This document shows positions 27,425 to 35,413 of a DNA stretch of 64,000 nt, one piece after another. Location of the stretch: positions 496,001 through 560,000 of the forward strand of contig NZ_JAJJMN010000001.1 of the NCBI RefSeq assembly GCF_020905335.1, read 5' to 3'. Position 1 is the first letter of the stretch. Each line of letters begins with the position of its first letter. The notes under the pieces are model-generated. The model did not search any database and was not told the DNA's origin. It saw only the letters and a list, made by a program, of their open reading frames with translations. Both the position numbers and the translations under genes were made by a program. The DNA comes from Flavobacterium lipolyticum (GTDB taxonomy: Bacteria > Bacteroidota > Bacteroidia > Flavobacteriales > Flavobacteriaceae).

Positions 27425-29002
27425 ATGAAACGCTCAGAACAATTGTCGAAACTAGAAAATACGGAACAATGGGATGTAATCATAATTGGCGGGGGAGCAA
27501 GTGGTTTGGGGACTGCTCTAGATGCCGCAAGCCGGGGTTATAAGACCATTCTGCTTGAAGCAGTCGATTTTGCAAAGGGAACCTCCAGCCGAAGTACCAA
27601 ATTAGTTCACGGTGGTGTTCGCTATTTAGAGCAGGGAAATATCCATCTGGTCATCGAAGCCCTGAAAGAAAGAGGATTACTGGCTAAAAATGCCGGCCAT
27701 TTAGTAAAAAATCAATCTTTTATAATTCCTAATTACAACTTCTTTGCCGGTTTATTCTACACCATCGGATTGACTGTTTATGATTTATTGGCAGGGCGTT
27801 TAAGTTTGGGGCGATCAAAATACCTTTCCAGAAAAAAAACAATTGAAATGCTTCCTGCTGTAGCAGAAAGAAATCTAACCAATGGCGTAATTTATCATGA
27901 TGGCCAATTTGACGATTCCCGACTGGCGATAAACATTGCCCAAACGGCCATTGAAAAAGGAGCCTGCCTTTTAAATTATGTCAAAGTTGTTCATTTACTA
28001 AAGAACGATCAAGACCAAATCATCGGTGTTGAAGCCATAAATCATGAAACAGGCAAAAAGTACGAAATCAAAGGGTCGGCTATTATCAATGCAACGGGTG
28101 TTTTTACAAATGCCATCATGAAACTAAACGACACGGTATACAAAAAATACATTGTGCCAAGTCAGGGAATTCATCTTGTATTTGATCAATCCTTTTTGCC
28201 GGGCGAACACGCTTTGATGATTCCTAAAACAAGTGACGGAAGAGTTTTGTTTGCCGTTCCCTGGCACAATCGAATTGTAGTCGGAACTACTGATACTTTA
28301 ATTCGAAAACACAGTCTCGAACCCATTGCGTTAGAGAGTGAAATTGAATTTGTTTTGGAAACTGCTCAACGTTTTCTGGCTAAAAAACCCACAAGAGCCG
28401 ATGTTTTATCTGTTTTTGCCGGTTTACGACCTTTAGCTGCACCGGAAGAAGAAGGCAAAAGCACCAAAGAAGTTTCCCGAAGCCATAAAATCATAGTTTC
28501 AGAAACCGGATTAATCACAATTACCGGAGGCAAATGGACTACTTACAGAAAAATTTCTGAGGATATTATTGATAAGGCTATCAAAATAGGCAAATTGCCT
28601 AAAAAAGCTTGTATTACCGAACAGCTTCCCATTCATGGAAATAAAGCCACTACAAATTCAGACAGAACAAATCATTTATATATCTATGGATCAGACCTTC
28701 CTAAAATAGTAGAATTGCTGCAAAGAGAACCTGAACTGAAAGAAAAATTACATCCGGATCACGAATTCATAATGGCCGAAGTGGTTTGGGCTATTCGATA
28801 TGAAATGGCAAGAACAGTAGATGACATTCTCGCAAGACGTGTCCGCTTGTTGTTCTTAGATGCCAGAGCTGCCATAGCTTCTTCTGAAAAAACAGCGCGC
28901 CTTCTGGCAAAGGAACTCGGTCATGATGAAACCTGGATCCTTAGAGAAATAACCAACTTTCATGGAATTGCAAAAGGCTTTCTTCTAAAAGAATTTCAAT
29001 AG
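27425..29002 (+). CDS. glpD: Aerobic glycerol-3-phosphate dehydrogenase
   Basis: The 525-residue flavoprotein opens with the FAD-binding Rossmann motif IIGGGASGLGTALDAASRG (about residues 20-38). GlpD signatures follow: TSSRSTKLVHGGVRYLE and the RPLAAPEE segment. It oxidises glycerol 3-phosphate to dihydroxyacetone phosphate and delivers electrons to the quinone pool at the membrane. It heads a glpD-glpK-glpF cluster on the same strand, with a 230-bp gap to glpK containing a repeat hairpin. Confidence 0.95.
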   Translation: MKRSEQLSKLENTEQWDVIIIGGGASGLGTALDAASRGYKTILLEAVDFAKGTSSRSTKLVHGGVRYLEQGNIHLVIEALKERGLLAKNAGHLVKNQSFIIPNYNFFAGLFYTIGLTVYDLLAGRLSLGRSKYLSRKKTIEMLPAVAERNLTNGVIYHDGQFDDSRLAINIAQTAIEKGACLLNYVKVVHLLKNDQDQIIGVEAINHETGKKYEIKGSAIINATGVFTNAIMKLNDTVYKKYIVPSQGIHLVFDQSFLPGEHALMIPKTSDGRVLFAVPWHNRIVVGTTDTLIRKHSLEPIALESEIEFVLETAQRFLAKKPTRADVLSVFAGLRPLAAPEEEGKSTKEVSRSHKIIVSETGLITITGGKWTTYRKISEDIIDKAIKIGKLPKKACITEQLPIHGNKATTNSDRTNHLYIYGSDLPKIVELLQREPELKEKLHPDHEFIMAEVVWAIRYEMARTVDDILARRVRLLFLDARAAIASSEKTARLLAKELGHDETWILREITNFHGIAKGFLLKEFQ

Positions 29003-29027
29003 ATTTATATTAACTTAAACCTGTTGA

Positions 29028-29203
29028 GTGAAATTGAATTACATTTAATTTTAACACATAGTAACATAGGTATTAATATGCAAAAGAGGAAGGCAAAGCA
29101 GAAACACCTTTCTTTCACATAGTATATTATGTGCTTTTTAACTAGTGAAATACCTTTTTTAAGTTTACAAAGACTATGTTACTATGTGTTAAAACAATTT
29201 CAC
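29028..29203. repeat. Inverted-repeat element between glpD and glpK
   Basis: A perfect 21-bp inverted repeat (29049-29069 with 29174-29194, reading TTTTAACACATAGTAACATA and its complement) encloses 104 bp. GTGAAATTG (29028-29036) and CAATTTCAC (29195-29203) form further arms. Related ACACATAG sequence lies at 16300-16440. It could fold in a glpD-glpK transcript. Confidence 0.85.
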
Positions 29204-29232
29204 CCACCGGGCTAACTTAAAAATATGCGATC

Positions 29233-30729
29233 ATGCAGGACAAATTAATTCTGGCTTTGGATCAGGGAACTACTTCTTCCAGAGCCATTGTATTCAATCA
29301 CAAAGGAGAAATAGTCAGTATTTCTCAAAAGCCATTTAAACAAATTTTTCCAAAACCGGGATGGGTCGAACATGATCCTAACGAAATCTGGTCTTCGCAA
29401 GTTAGTGTCGCTGCCGAAGTAATAGCAAAAGTTGGAATTACGGGCCGCGAAATTGCTGCTATAGGAATTACCAACCAGCGGGAAACTACCATTGTATGGG
29501 ATCGCGAAACAAGCGAACCTGTTTACAAGGCTATTGTCTGGCAAGACCGCAGAACGGCAAAATACTGCGACGAACTAAAAGCAAAAGGTCATACAGAAAT
29601 GATCCAGAAGAAAACCGGATTAATTCTCGATGCTTATTTTTCCGGAACCAAAGTAAAATGGATATTGGACAATGTTCCCGGAGCACGCGAAAAAGCAGAA
29701 CAGGGAAAACTTTGTTTTGGAACTGTAGATACCTGGTTGATTTGGAAACTAACCCGAAGTAAATTGTTTATGACGGACGTTTCTAATGCCAGCAGAACTT
29801 TATTATTCAATATAAATACTTTGGACTGGGACGACGAGTTGCTGGCATTATTTGATATTCCGAGAGCCATGCTGCCTGAAGTAAAAGAAAGCAGCGCGAT
29901 ATATGGAGAAACGAGCACTACCCTATTCTCAACAAAAATCCCGATTAGCGGGGTTGCCGGAGATCAGCAGGCAGCCCTTTTTGGTCAGCTGTGTACCAAT
30001 TCCGGAATGATTAAAAACACCTATGGAACAGGTTGTTTTATGCTGATGAATACCGGTGAAAAACCTATTTTTTCAGCGCACAACTTATTGACTACAATTG
30101 CATGGAAAATCAACGGAAAAACTACGTATGCGTTAGAAGGCAGCGTTTTTGTTGGAGGTGCAGCCGTACAATGGTTACGAGACGGCGCAAAAATAATCAA
30201 TTCATCAGATGAAATCGAAGCTCTCGCAGCAAGCGTGCCTGACAATGGCGGTATTTATTTTGTTCCTGCTTTGACCGGTTTAGGAGCACCACATTGGGAT
30301 CAATACGCAAGAGGCGCCATCGTTGGAATCACCAGAGGGACGACAAATGCACATATTGCCAGAGCTACTTTAGAAGGAATTGCTTATCAGGTAAACGATC
30401 TCCTCAAAGCTATGGAAGCAGATTCCGGATACAAAGGAATAGAACTACGAGTAGACGGTGGTGCAGCAGCAAACAATTTATTAATGCAATTTCAATCAGA
30501 CATATTTGGGTCTAATGTAACCCGACCTACCACATTAGAAACTACCGCTTTGGGAGCCGCGTATCTGGCAGGACTAGCCGTGGGATATTGGTCGAGTTTA
30601 GACGATCTGAAAGAACAATGGTCGATCGACCAAGTATTTTCTCCAAAAATGGATCAGGCTAAAGTAAAGCTACTGGTGAAAAACTGGGACAGAGCTGTTG
30701 GCCGCGCATCGCATTGGATTGAAGAATAA
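29233..30729 (+). CDS. glpK: Glycerol kinase
   Basis: The 498-residue FGGY kinase has the phosphate-binding start [15 protein letters not shown], the glycerol-contacting [10 protein letters not shown] and the hinge motif [13 protein letters not shown]. Its length equals the usual ~500. It phosphorylates imported glycerol to glycerol 3-phosphate, the substrate of GlpD, and traps it in the cell. It is followed 28 bp later by the facilitator gene. Confidence 0.97.
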   Translation: MQDKLILALDQGTTSSRAIVFNHKGEIVSISQKPFKQIFPKPGWVEHDPNEIWSSQVSVAAEVIAKVGITGREIAAIGITNQRETTIVWDRETSEPVYKAIVWQDRRTAKYCDELKAKGHTEMIQKKTGLILDAYFSGTKVKWILDNVPGAREKAEQGKLCFGTVDTWLIWKLTRSKLFMTDVSNASRTLLFNINTLDWDDELLALFDIPRAMLPEVKESSAIYGETSTTLFSTKIPISGVAGDQQAALFGQLCTNSGMIKNTYGTGCFMLMNTGEKPIFSAHNLLTTIAWKINGKTTYALEGSVFVGGAAVQWLRDGAKIINSSDEIEALAASVPDNGGIYFVPALTGLGAPHWDQYARGAIVGITRGTTNAHIARATLEGIAYQVNDLLKAMEADSGYKGIELRVDGGAAANNLLMQFQSDIFGSNVTRPTTLETTALGAAYLAGLAVGYWSSLDDLKEQWSIDQVFSPKMDQAKVKLLVKNWDRAVGRASHWIEE

Positions 30730-30757
30730 TTTTTAACTACTAACTAAACCGTAAAAA

Positions 30758-31489
30758 ATGACTCCTTTTATAGCAGAAATTTTAGGCACAATGATTATGA
30801 TTTTATTAGGAAATGGCGTTGTGGCAAACGTATTACTTAAAGATACCAAAGGAAACAATTCGGGTTGGATGGTGATCACATCAGCTTGGGCATTTGCCGT
30901 TTTTGTGGGCGTTACGATCGCGGGACCCATTAGCGGTGCTCATTTAAATCCTATTGTTACGTTAGGTTTGGCCCTGATTGGAAAATTTACCTGGAATCTG
31001 GTTCCTGCTTACATCCTTGCTCAAATGATTGGAGCAATGTCAGGTGCTTTTTTAGTGTGGCTGTCTCATAAAGATCATTTTGCAGCAACCGAAGATGAAG
31101 GAGTTAAACTGGCCTGTTTCTCTACCTCACCGGCAATCAAAAACAATCTCTCCAACTTAATCAGTGAAGTAATTGCGACTTTTGTCTTACTATTTTCAGT
31201 CTTTTATATTGCCGGACCAAGTTTGCAAATCGCAACCGATGCGAATGCAACAATTGGTTTAGGAACCATTGGAGCGCTTCCGGTAGCAATAGTCGTATGG
31301 GCAATTGGTCTGTCGTTAGGAGGAACTACAGGTTACGCCATAAACCCCGCAAGAGATTTAGGCCCGAGGATCATGCATGCTATTTTACCTATAAAAGGAA
31401 GCAGTAACTGGACGTATGCCTGGATTCCAATTGTAGGACCCATAATTGGTTCGGGATTAGCTGCCGCATTATATTTGACGATTAATTAA
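30758..31489 (+). CDS. glpF: Glycerol uptake facilitator (aquaglyceroporin)
   Basis: The 243-residue MIP-family channel has six membrane helices and two pore loops. The second loop is the glycerol-type NPARDLGPR, while the first reads GAHLNPIVTLG, with Ile in place of the usual Ala of NPA. It lets glycerol diffuse through the inner membrane and completes the glp cluster. No regulator is adjacent. Confidence 0.94.
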   Translation: MTPFIAEILGTMIMILLGNGVVANVLLKDTKGNNSGWMVITSAWAFAVFVGVTIAGPISGAHLNPIVTLGLALIGKFTWNLVPAYILAQMIGAMSGAFLVWLSHKDHFAATEDEGVKLACFSTSPAIKNNLSNLISEVIATFVLLFSVFYIAGPSLQIATDANATIGLGTIGALPVAIVVWAIGLSLGGTTGYAINPARDLGPRIMHAILPIKGSSNWTYAWIPIVGPIIGSGLAAALYLTIN

Positions 31490-31510
31490 TGCCTAACAAA
31501 CGGAGAGTTC

Positions 31511-31670
31511 TGAAATTTAGGGCTCGCGGGTTTCTCCTATTATGAGCTCGCGTGAGGGATAGAAGCTATCTGCCGAAGCAGTGCGGATAGCCCGACAGCA
31601 TCCTGATAAGAGGGCGTATAAGCACAACGTAACTTTGCCCTCTTATCGGGATGGTGGCACGCCCTGCTCA
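31511..31670. repeat. Dispersed intergenic repeat with hairpin
   Basis: A 160-bp stretch unlike coding DNA holds GGCTCGCGGGTTTCTCC and GAGCTCGCGTGAGGGATAG. A 17-bp inverted repeat with one mismatch also lies here (31599-31615 with 31637-31653, around CATCCTGATAAGAGGGC). Its higher GC content stands out from the flanks. It may also terminate glpF transcription. Confidence 0.7.
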
Positions 31671-31867
31671 GCATTAAATTACTTCTTTATATAAGGTTTT
31701 GCCAAGGTTTTAAATTTTTGAAAAAGCTTAGTTCGTTTTAAATAATCATTAAATAATTCCCCAATCTTGCATTAAATTAAAAACTTATACTATTTTTACT
31801 ATAGTTCTATAGGGTATATAAAGTTTAAAAGTAGTGTTATTTTTAATTAACAAAAAATTAACAATAC

Positions 31868-31913
31868 ATTTGTATATACAAATATGAAAAGTTATACATT
31901 TGTATATACAAAT
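31868..31913. promoter_or_regulatory. Twin identical palindromes (MarR operators) over the marR promoter
   Basis: ATTTGTATATACAAAT occurs at 31868-31883 and again at 31898-31913, exactly 30 bp apart. A promoter is read as TTG (31870-31872), 22 bp, then TACATTTG (31895-31902). The first palindrome thus covers the -33 element and the second the -7 element. The arrangement suits repression by the MarR protein encoded next. Confidence 0.82.
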
Positions 31914-31928
31914 TATACACTTACGACT

Positions 31929-32390
31929 ATGACAATTGAAGAGGTTATAAAAAGTACAGTTAAGATGGATAATGCGAGAAAAGTTATTCTGAATATCATG
32001 TACACGCAAAATGTGATTCAGGATCATTTCAACGAATTGATAAAACCGTATGATCTGTCCGGAGAGCAATACAATGTACTGCGTATATTAAGAGGACAAA
32101 AAGGAAACCCTGCTAATATGTGTGTGATACAGGAGCGAATGCTGGCCAAAACGAGCAACACGACCCGATTAGTAGACAAATTATTATTGAAAGATTTCGT
32201 TACCAGAAATGTTTGTCCCGGTAATCGACGTAAAATTGAAGTTCTAATCACCCAAAAGGGATTGGATGTATTGAAAGAATTAGATCCGAAAGTAGACGAG
32301 CACGAGCGTTTGTTTGCCAAGAACATAAGTCCAGAAGAATTAGAATTATTAAACCAATTATTAGAAAAATACAGAACCCAACAAAATTAA
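31929..32390 (+). CDS. MarR family transcriptional regulator
   Basis: This 153-residue winged-helix protein starts at the ATG at 31929. An earlier ATG at 31884 lies between the two operator palindromes and would make the operator part of the gene. MarR features are the recognition region QERMLAKTSNTTRLVDKLL and the wing NRRKIEVLITQKG (about residues 98-110). It likely represses its own operon, which continues with a nitroreductase and a YceI protein. The inducer is unknown. Such units usually answer to small aromatic or oxidising compounds. Confidence 0.92.
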   Translation: MTIEEVIKSTVKMDNARKVILNIMYTQNVIQDHFNELIKPYDLSGEQYNVLRILRGQKGNPANMCVIQERMLAKTSNTTRLVDKLLLKDFVTRNVCPGNRRKIEVLITQKGLDVLKELDPKVDEHERLFAKNISPEELELLNQLLEKYRTQQN

Positions 32391-32394
32391 AATT

Positions 32395-33027
32395 ATGAGT
32401 ACATTATTAGACAATCTAAACTGGAGATATGCAACAAAGAAATTTGATGCCACCAAAAAAATATCTTCACAAGATTTAAACACTTTAAAAGAAGCTGTTA
32501 GATTAAGTGCTTCTTCATACGGATTACAACCCTACAAAGTTATTATTGTTGAAAATCCGGAAATCAGAGAAAAATTAAAAGCTGCTGCTTACGGACAGAC
32601 GCAAATTACAGATGCTTCTCAAATATTTATTTTCGCCAACGACTTAAATCTTGGAGCAGATTCTGTAGATGCTTACATCAACACCATCAGTGAAACAAGA
32701 GGTGTTCCTGCTGACGCTTTAGGCGGATTCAGTGACATGATGAAAGGTACTATTTCAAATCTTTCAGTTGAAGCAAAAAATATTTGGACAGCAAAACAAA
32801 CTTATATCGCTTTAGGTACTTTATTGAGTGCTGCTTCTGAATTAAAAATCGATGCGACTCCAATGGAAGGATTTAATGCTGCTGCATTTAATGAAATATT
32901 AGGTTTTGACAAATTAGGATTAAACACTTCTGTTATCGCAACTGTAGGATACAGACATGATGAGGACGAAACTCAGCACTACAAAAAAGTTAGAAAATCA
33001 AACGAGGATTTATTTATCACTATATAA
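32395..33027 (+). CDS. Nitroreductase family NAD(P)H-dependent oxidoreductase
   Basis: The 210-residue flavoprotein starts LLDNLNWRYATKKFDATKKI, and later has SASSYGLQPYKVIIV and IDATPMEGF. This marks the NfsB/YdgI-like FMN branch of the nitroreductase superfamily. It probably reduces nitroaromatics or quinones using NAD(P)H. It follows marR by 4 bp, so expression under that repressor is expected. Confidence 0.92.
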   Translation: MSTLLDNLNWRYATKKFDATKKISSQDLNTLKEAVRLSASSYGLQPYKVIIVENPEIREKLKAAAYGQTQITDASQIFIFANDLNLGADSVDAYINTISETRGVPADALGGFSDMMKGTISNLSVEAKNIWTAKQTYIALGTLLSAASELKIDATPMEGFNAAAFNEILGFDKLGLNTSVIATVGYRHDEDETQHYKKVRKSNEDLFITI

Positions 33028-33057
33028 TTATTATTAATCAAAATCAATTTTAACAAA

Positions 33058-33624
33058 ATGAAAAATTTAAAGACAATTGCAATAGCATTATTCGTAGCAG
33101 TAGCTGGACTTTCAGTAAACGCACAAACTAAAAAAATCGATGTAAAAGCAAGTACTATCAAATGGGTAGGTAAAAAAGTAACCGGAGAGCACTCAGGAAC
33201 TGTAAACTTCAAAGAAGGTGCAGTAGTTTTCAAAGGAAAAAAATTAACAGGTGGTAGCTTCACTGTTGATATGACTTCATTAACAGCAACTGATATCACC
33301 GGAGAATACCAAGGAAAATTAAACGGCCACTTAAAAGCTGACGATTTCTTTGGAACTGACAAATTCCCAACTGCAAAATTAGTTTTCAAAACTATCGGAG
33401 CAAAATCAACTGATGTATACACTGTAACTGCTGATTTAACTATAAAAGGAATCACTAAACCTGTAACTTTTGATATCGCTGTAAAAGGAAATACTGCTAC
33501 AACAGCTTTCAAAGTAGACAGAACTAAATACGATATCAAATACAACTCTGGTAATTTCTTCCAAAACTTAGGAGACAAAACTATCAATGACGAATTTGAA
33601 TTGACTGTAGCTTTAAAATTCTAA
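33058..33624 (+). CDS. YceI family periplasmic lipid-binding protein
   Basis: The 188-residue product has a signal peptide (cleavage after about residue 22, SVNAQ). The YceI barrel follows, with KASTIKWVGKKVTGEHSGTV, DDFFGTDKFPTAKLVFK and the closing GDKTINDEFELTV. YceI proteins bind isoprenoid chains such as quinone precursors in the periplasm. It is the third gene of the marR operon, 30 bp after the nitroreductase, which suggests a shared link to quinones. That link is inferred. A strong terminator follows. Confidence 0.94.
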   Translation: MKNLKTIAIALFVAVAGLSVNAQTKKIDVKASTIKWVGKKVTGEHSGTVNFKEGAVVFKGKKLTGGSFTVDMTSLTATDITGEYQGKLNGHLKADDFFGTDKFPTAKLVFKTIGAKSTDVYTVTADLTIKGITKPVTFDIAVKGNTATTAFKVDRTKYDIKYNSGNFFQNLGDKTINDEFELTVALKF

Positions 33625-33660
33625 TAGCATAAAAATCAGCAATTCCTTATTTTATAAGAA

Positions 33661-33691
33661 AAACCCCAATAGTTTAACACTATTGGGGTTT
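33661..33691 (+). terminator. Intrinsic terminator of the marR-nitroreductase-yceI operon
   Basis: The perfect arms AAACCCCAATAG and CTATTGGGGTTT flank a 7-nt loop and are followed by T-rich sequence. Confidence 0.92.
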
Positions 33692-33831
33692 ATTTTTATA
33701 TTTTTCCCAAAAAAATAACATTCTTAATACTCCCCTAACGCTTTCGTAATACCATACTGGACTTTGATTAACATTGGCCTTCTACTTTTGAACTTATTAA
33801 AAATCAAAAACTGGAAATCAAAATCATAGTT

Positions 33832-35112
33832 ATGAAAGCAAAAATACATCTTATAGTTGTCACGGTTCTTAGTACTTTTTTTCTACAGGCACAACAACAG
33901 CCTAAAGGTATTATTGGTACCTCAAACTGGATGAACAACTGGACCAATTTTAAACCTGCCAATACCGAATATAGCGAAGCCACAAACATTATTGCAGGAA
34001 CTATTAACAAAGACACCAAACTCCTTAAACGCAATACGTATCAGTTAGTTGGAGTTGTTTACGTTACCAACAATGCCGTATTATCTATCGAACCGGGAAC
34101 TGTAATAAGAGGCGACGATAAAACATGTGGAACTTTGGTAATTACAAACGGATCCAAAATTGTAGCCGAAGGTTTAGAAACAGACCCTATTGTTTTTACA
34201 TCCAATAAAGAAACGACCCAAAGAAAACCGGGAGACTGGGGTGGAATTATCATTTTGGGAAAAGCACCAATCAATACACTTGGAGGAGTACATACTTTAC
34301 CTTTTGATCTCGAACCAATGCTAAACCACTATGGCGGTCAGGATGCCGAAGACAACTCGGGAGTTTTAAAATATATTCGAATTGAATATTCCGGACGAAA
34401 ACTAAGTGCTGCCAAAGAACTTAATGGACTTTCGCTTGCCGGAGTAGGAAAAAAAACAATTTTAAGCAACATTCAGATCAGTTACTCTAATGATGACTCT
34501 TTCGAATGTTACGGAGGAGATTTAAACCTGAATAATCTGGTTTCTTATCGAACTACCGATGATGATTTTGATTTTACTCAGGGTGCACAAATCAACATCA
34601 ATAACAGTATTGCCATTCGTCATCCCTTTTCATCGGATATTTCGGGCTCAAGATGTTTCGAAGTTGATTCTTATGACAAAATCGGAAATACAGACATGAG
34701 CAAAAAATTAACTAAAATAAACGCCAGTAACATTACACTTATAAATCTGGAAGAAAATAATCAGGGACTTGTGAGAGAATCAGTCTATGTGAGAGAAAAC
34801 ACTTTTTTTAATTTTACGAACAGTATTGTTTCCGGATTTACACCTTTTGTTCTACTGGAAGGAAATATTGGAAACGGCGAAGTTAATTTAGGAAAAATTA
34901 CCTTCAAAAACTTAATCGTCAATAACTGTAATGGTGGAATCACAAGCGAAGCCGGCGGAGCAAATACTGCAATTGAAAATTATTACAACAATCCCATTTT
35001 TGACATTAACTTTACTAAAATCAAAAACAGCGAATTGTTTACAACACCAAATATCAAAGGAAGTCCGGACTTTAGGATGAACGTAAACAATACCATAGCC
35101 ATTGGCAACTAA
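33832..35112 (+). CDS. Secreted protein, probable parallel beta-helix, function unknown
   Basis: The 426-residue product has a signal peptide (to about residue 21, FFLQAQ). The mature part is rich in short strands, Asn and Gly, with repeated phrases such as NNAVLSIEPGTVIRGDD, KTILSNIQISYSNDDSFECYGG and NNLVSYRTTDDDFDFTQG. This resembles right-handed beta-helix proteins of Bacteroidota surfaces, a fold used for polysaccharide binding or cleavage. No catalytic motif can be assigned. It is a stand-alone gene between two operons and ends about 100 bp before the trp promoter. Confidence 0.7.
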   Translation: MKAKIHLIVVTVLSTFFLQAQQQPKGIIGTSNWMNNWTNFKPANTEYSEATNIIAGTINKDTKLLKRNTYQLVGVVYVTNNAVLSIEPGTVIRGDDKTCGTLVITNGSKIVAEGLETDPIVFTSNKETTQRKPGDWGGIIILGKAPINTLGGVHTLPFDLEPMLNHYGGQDAEDNSGVLKYIRIEYSGRKLSAAKELNGLSLAGVGKKTILSNIQISYSNDDSFECYGGDLNLNNLVSYRTTDDDFDFTQGAQININNSIAIRHPFSSDISGSRCFEVDSYDKIGNTDMSKKLTKINASNITLINLEENNQGLVRESVYVRENTFFNFTNSIVSGFTPFVLLEGNIGNGEVNLGKITFKNLIVNNCNGGITSEAGGANTAIENYYNNPIFDINFTKIKNSELFTTPNIKGSPDFRMNVNNTIAIGN

Positions 35113-35189
35113 GACCTTAAAACAACCTTACAAGAACAAAATTTAACAAATTTTAAAATTTAAAGAAGTTTTTTTTTACTTTTTATACC

Positions 35190-35218
35190 TTGTAATTCAA
35201 ATTACATTTATATATTTG
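35190..35218 (+). promoter_or_regulatory. trp operon promoter
   Basis: TTG at 35190-35192, an 18-bp spacer and TATATTTG at 35211-35218 match the Bacteroidota -33/-7 pattern. The start site is expected near 35225, about 11 nt before the leader peptide. Confidence 0.75.
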
Positions 35219-35235
35219 TGAAATCAATATAAGAT

Positions 35236-35292
35236 ATGAAAACAATAATGAACAATACTTGGTGGTGGAAGAATTTACGTGAAACGTCGTGA
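35236..35292 (+). CDS. trpL: trp operon leader peptide
   Basis: The 18-codon frame reads MKTIMNNTWWWKNLRETS and stops with TGA at 35290-35292. Three consecutive Trp codons (35260-35268) are the hallmark of a ribosome-stalling attenuator peptide. It lies between the trp promoter and a terminator hairpin followed by trpE. Confidence 0.92.
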   Translation: MKTIMNNTWWWKNLRETS

Positions 35293-35363
35293 ACAAAGCT
35301 TCCTATGGTATTATAAAACTATAAATATAAAAGGCTTGTCATCACGACAAGCCTTTTTTTTTT
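35285..35363 (+). promoter_or_regulatory. trp attenuator: mutually exclusive antiterminator and terminator
   Basis: The terminator is AAAAGGCTTGTC (35329-35340) with GACAAGCCTTTT (35346-35357) plus a run of T. Upstream, GTCGTGA (35286-35292, over the leader stop codon) is complementary to TCACGAC (35342-35348), and nearby ACAA..GC extends pairing into GCTTGT. A ribosome stalled at the Trp codons leaves this segment free and blocks the terminator. A ribosome at the stop codon covers it and allows termination. Confidence 0.88.
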
Positions 35364-35413
35364 GGTCTGAACTCTGATAAGAAAATCTATTAAAAATAAA
35401 AAAACGAAAAACT

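Noticed and set aside
32979..33587. 202-residue minus-strand frame opposite yceI
   Set aside because: It is the antisense shadow of yceI, which has a signal peptide, a conserved fold and an operon context.
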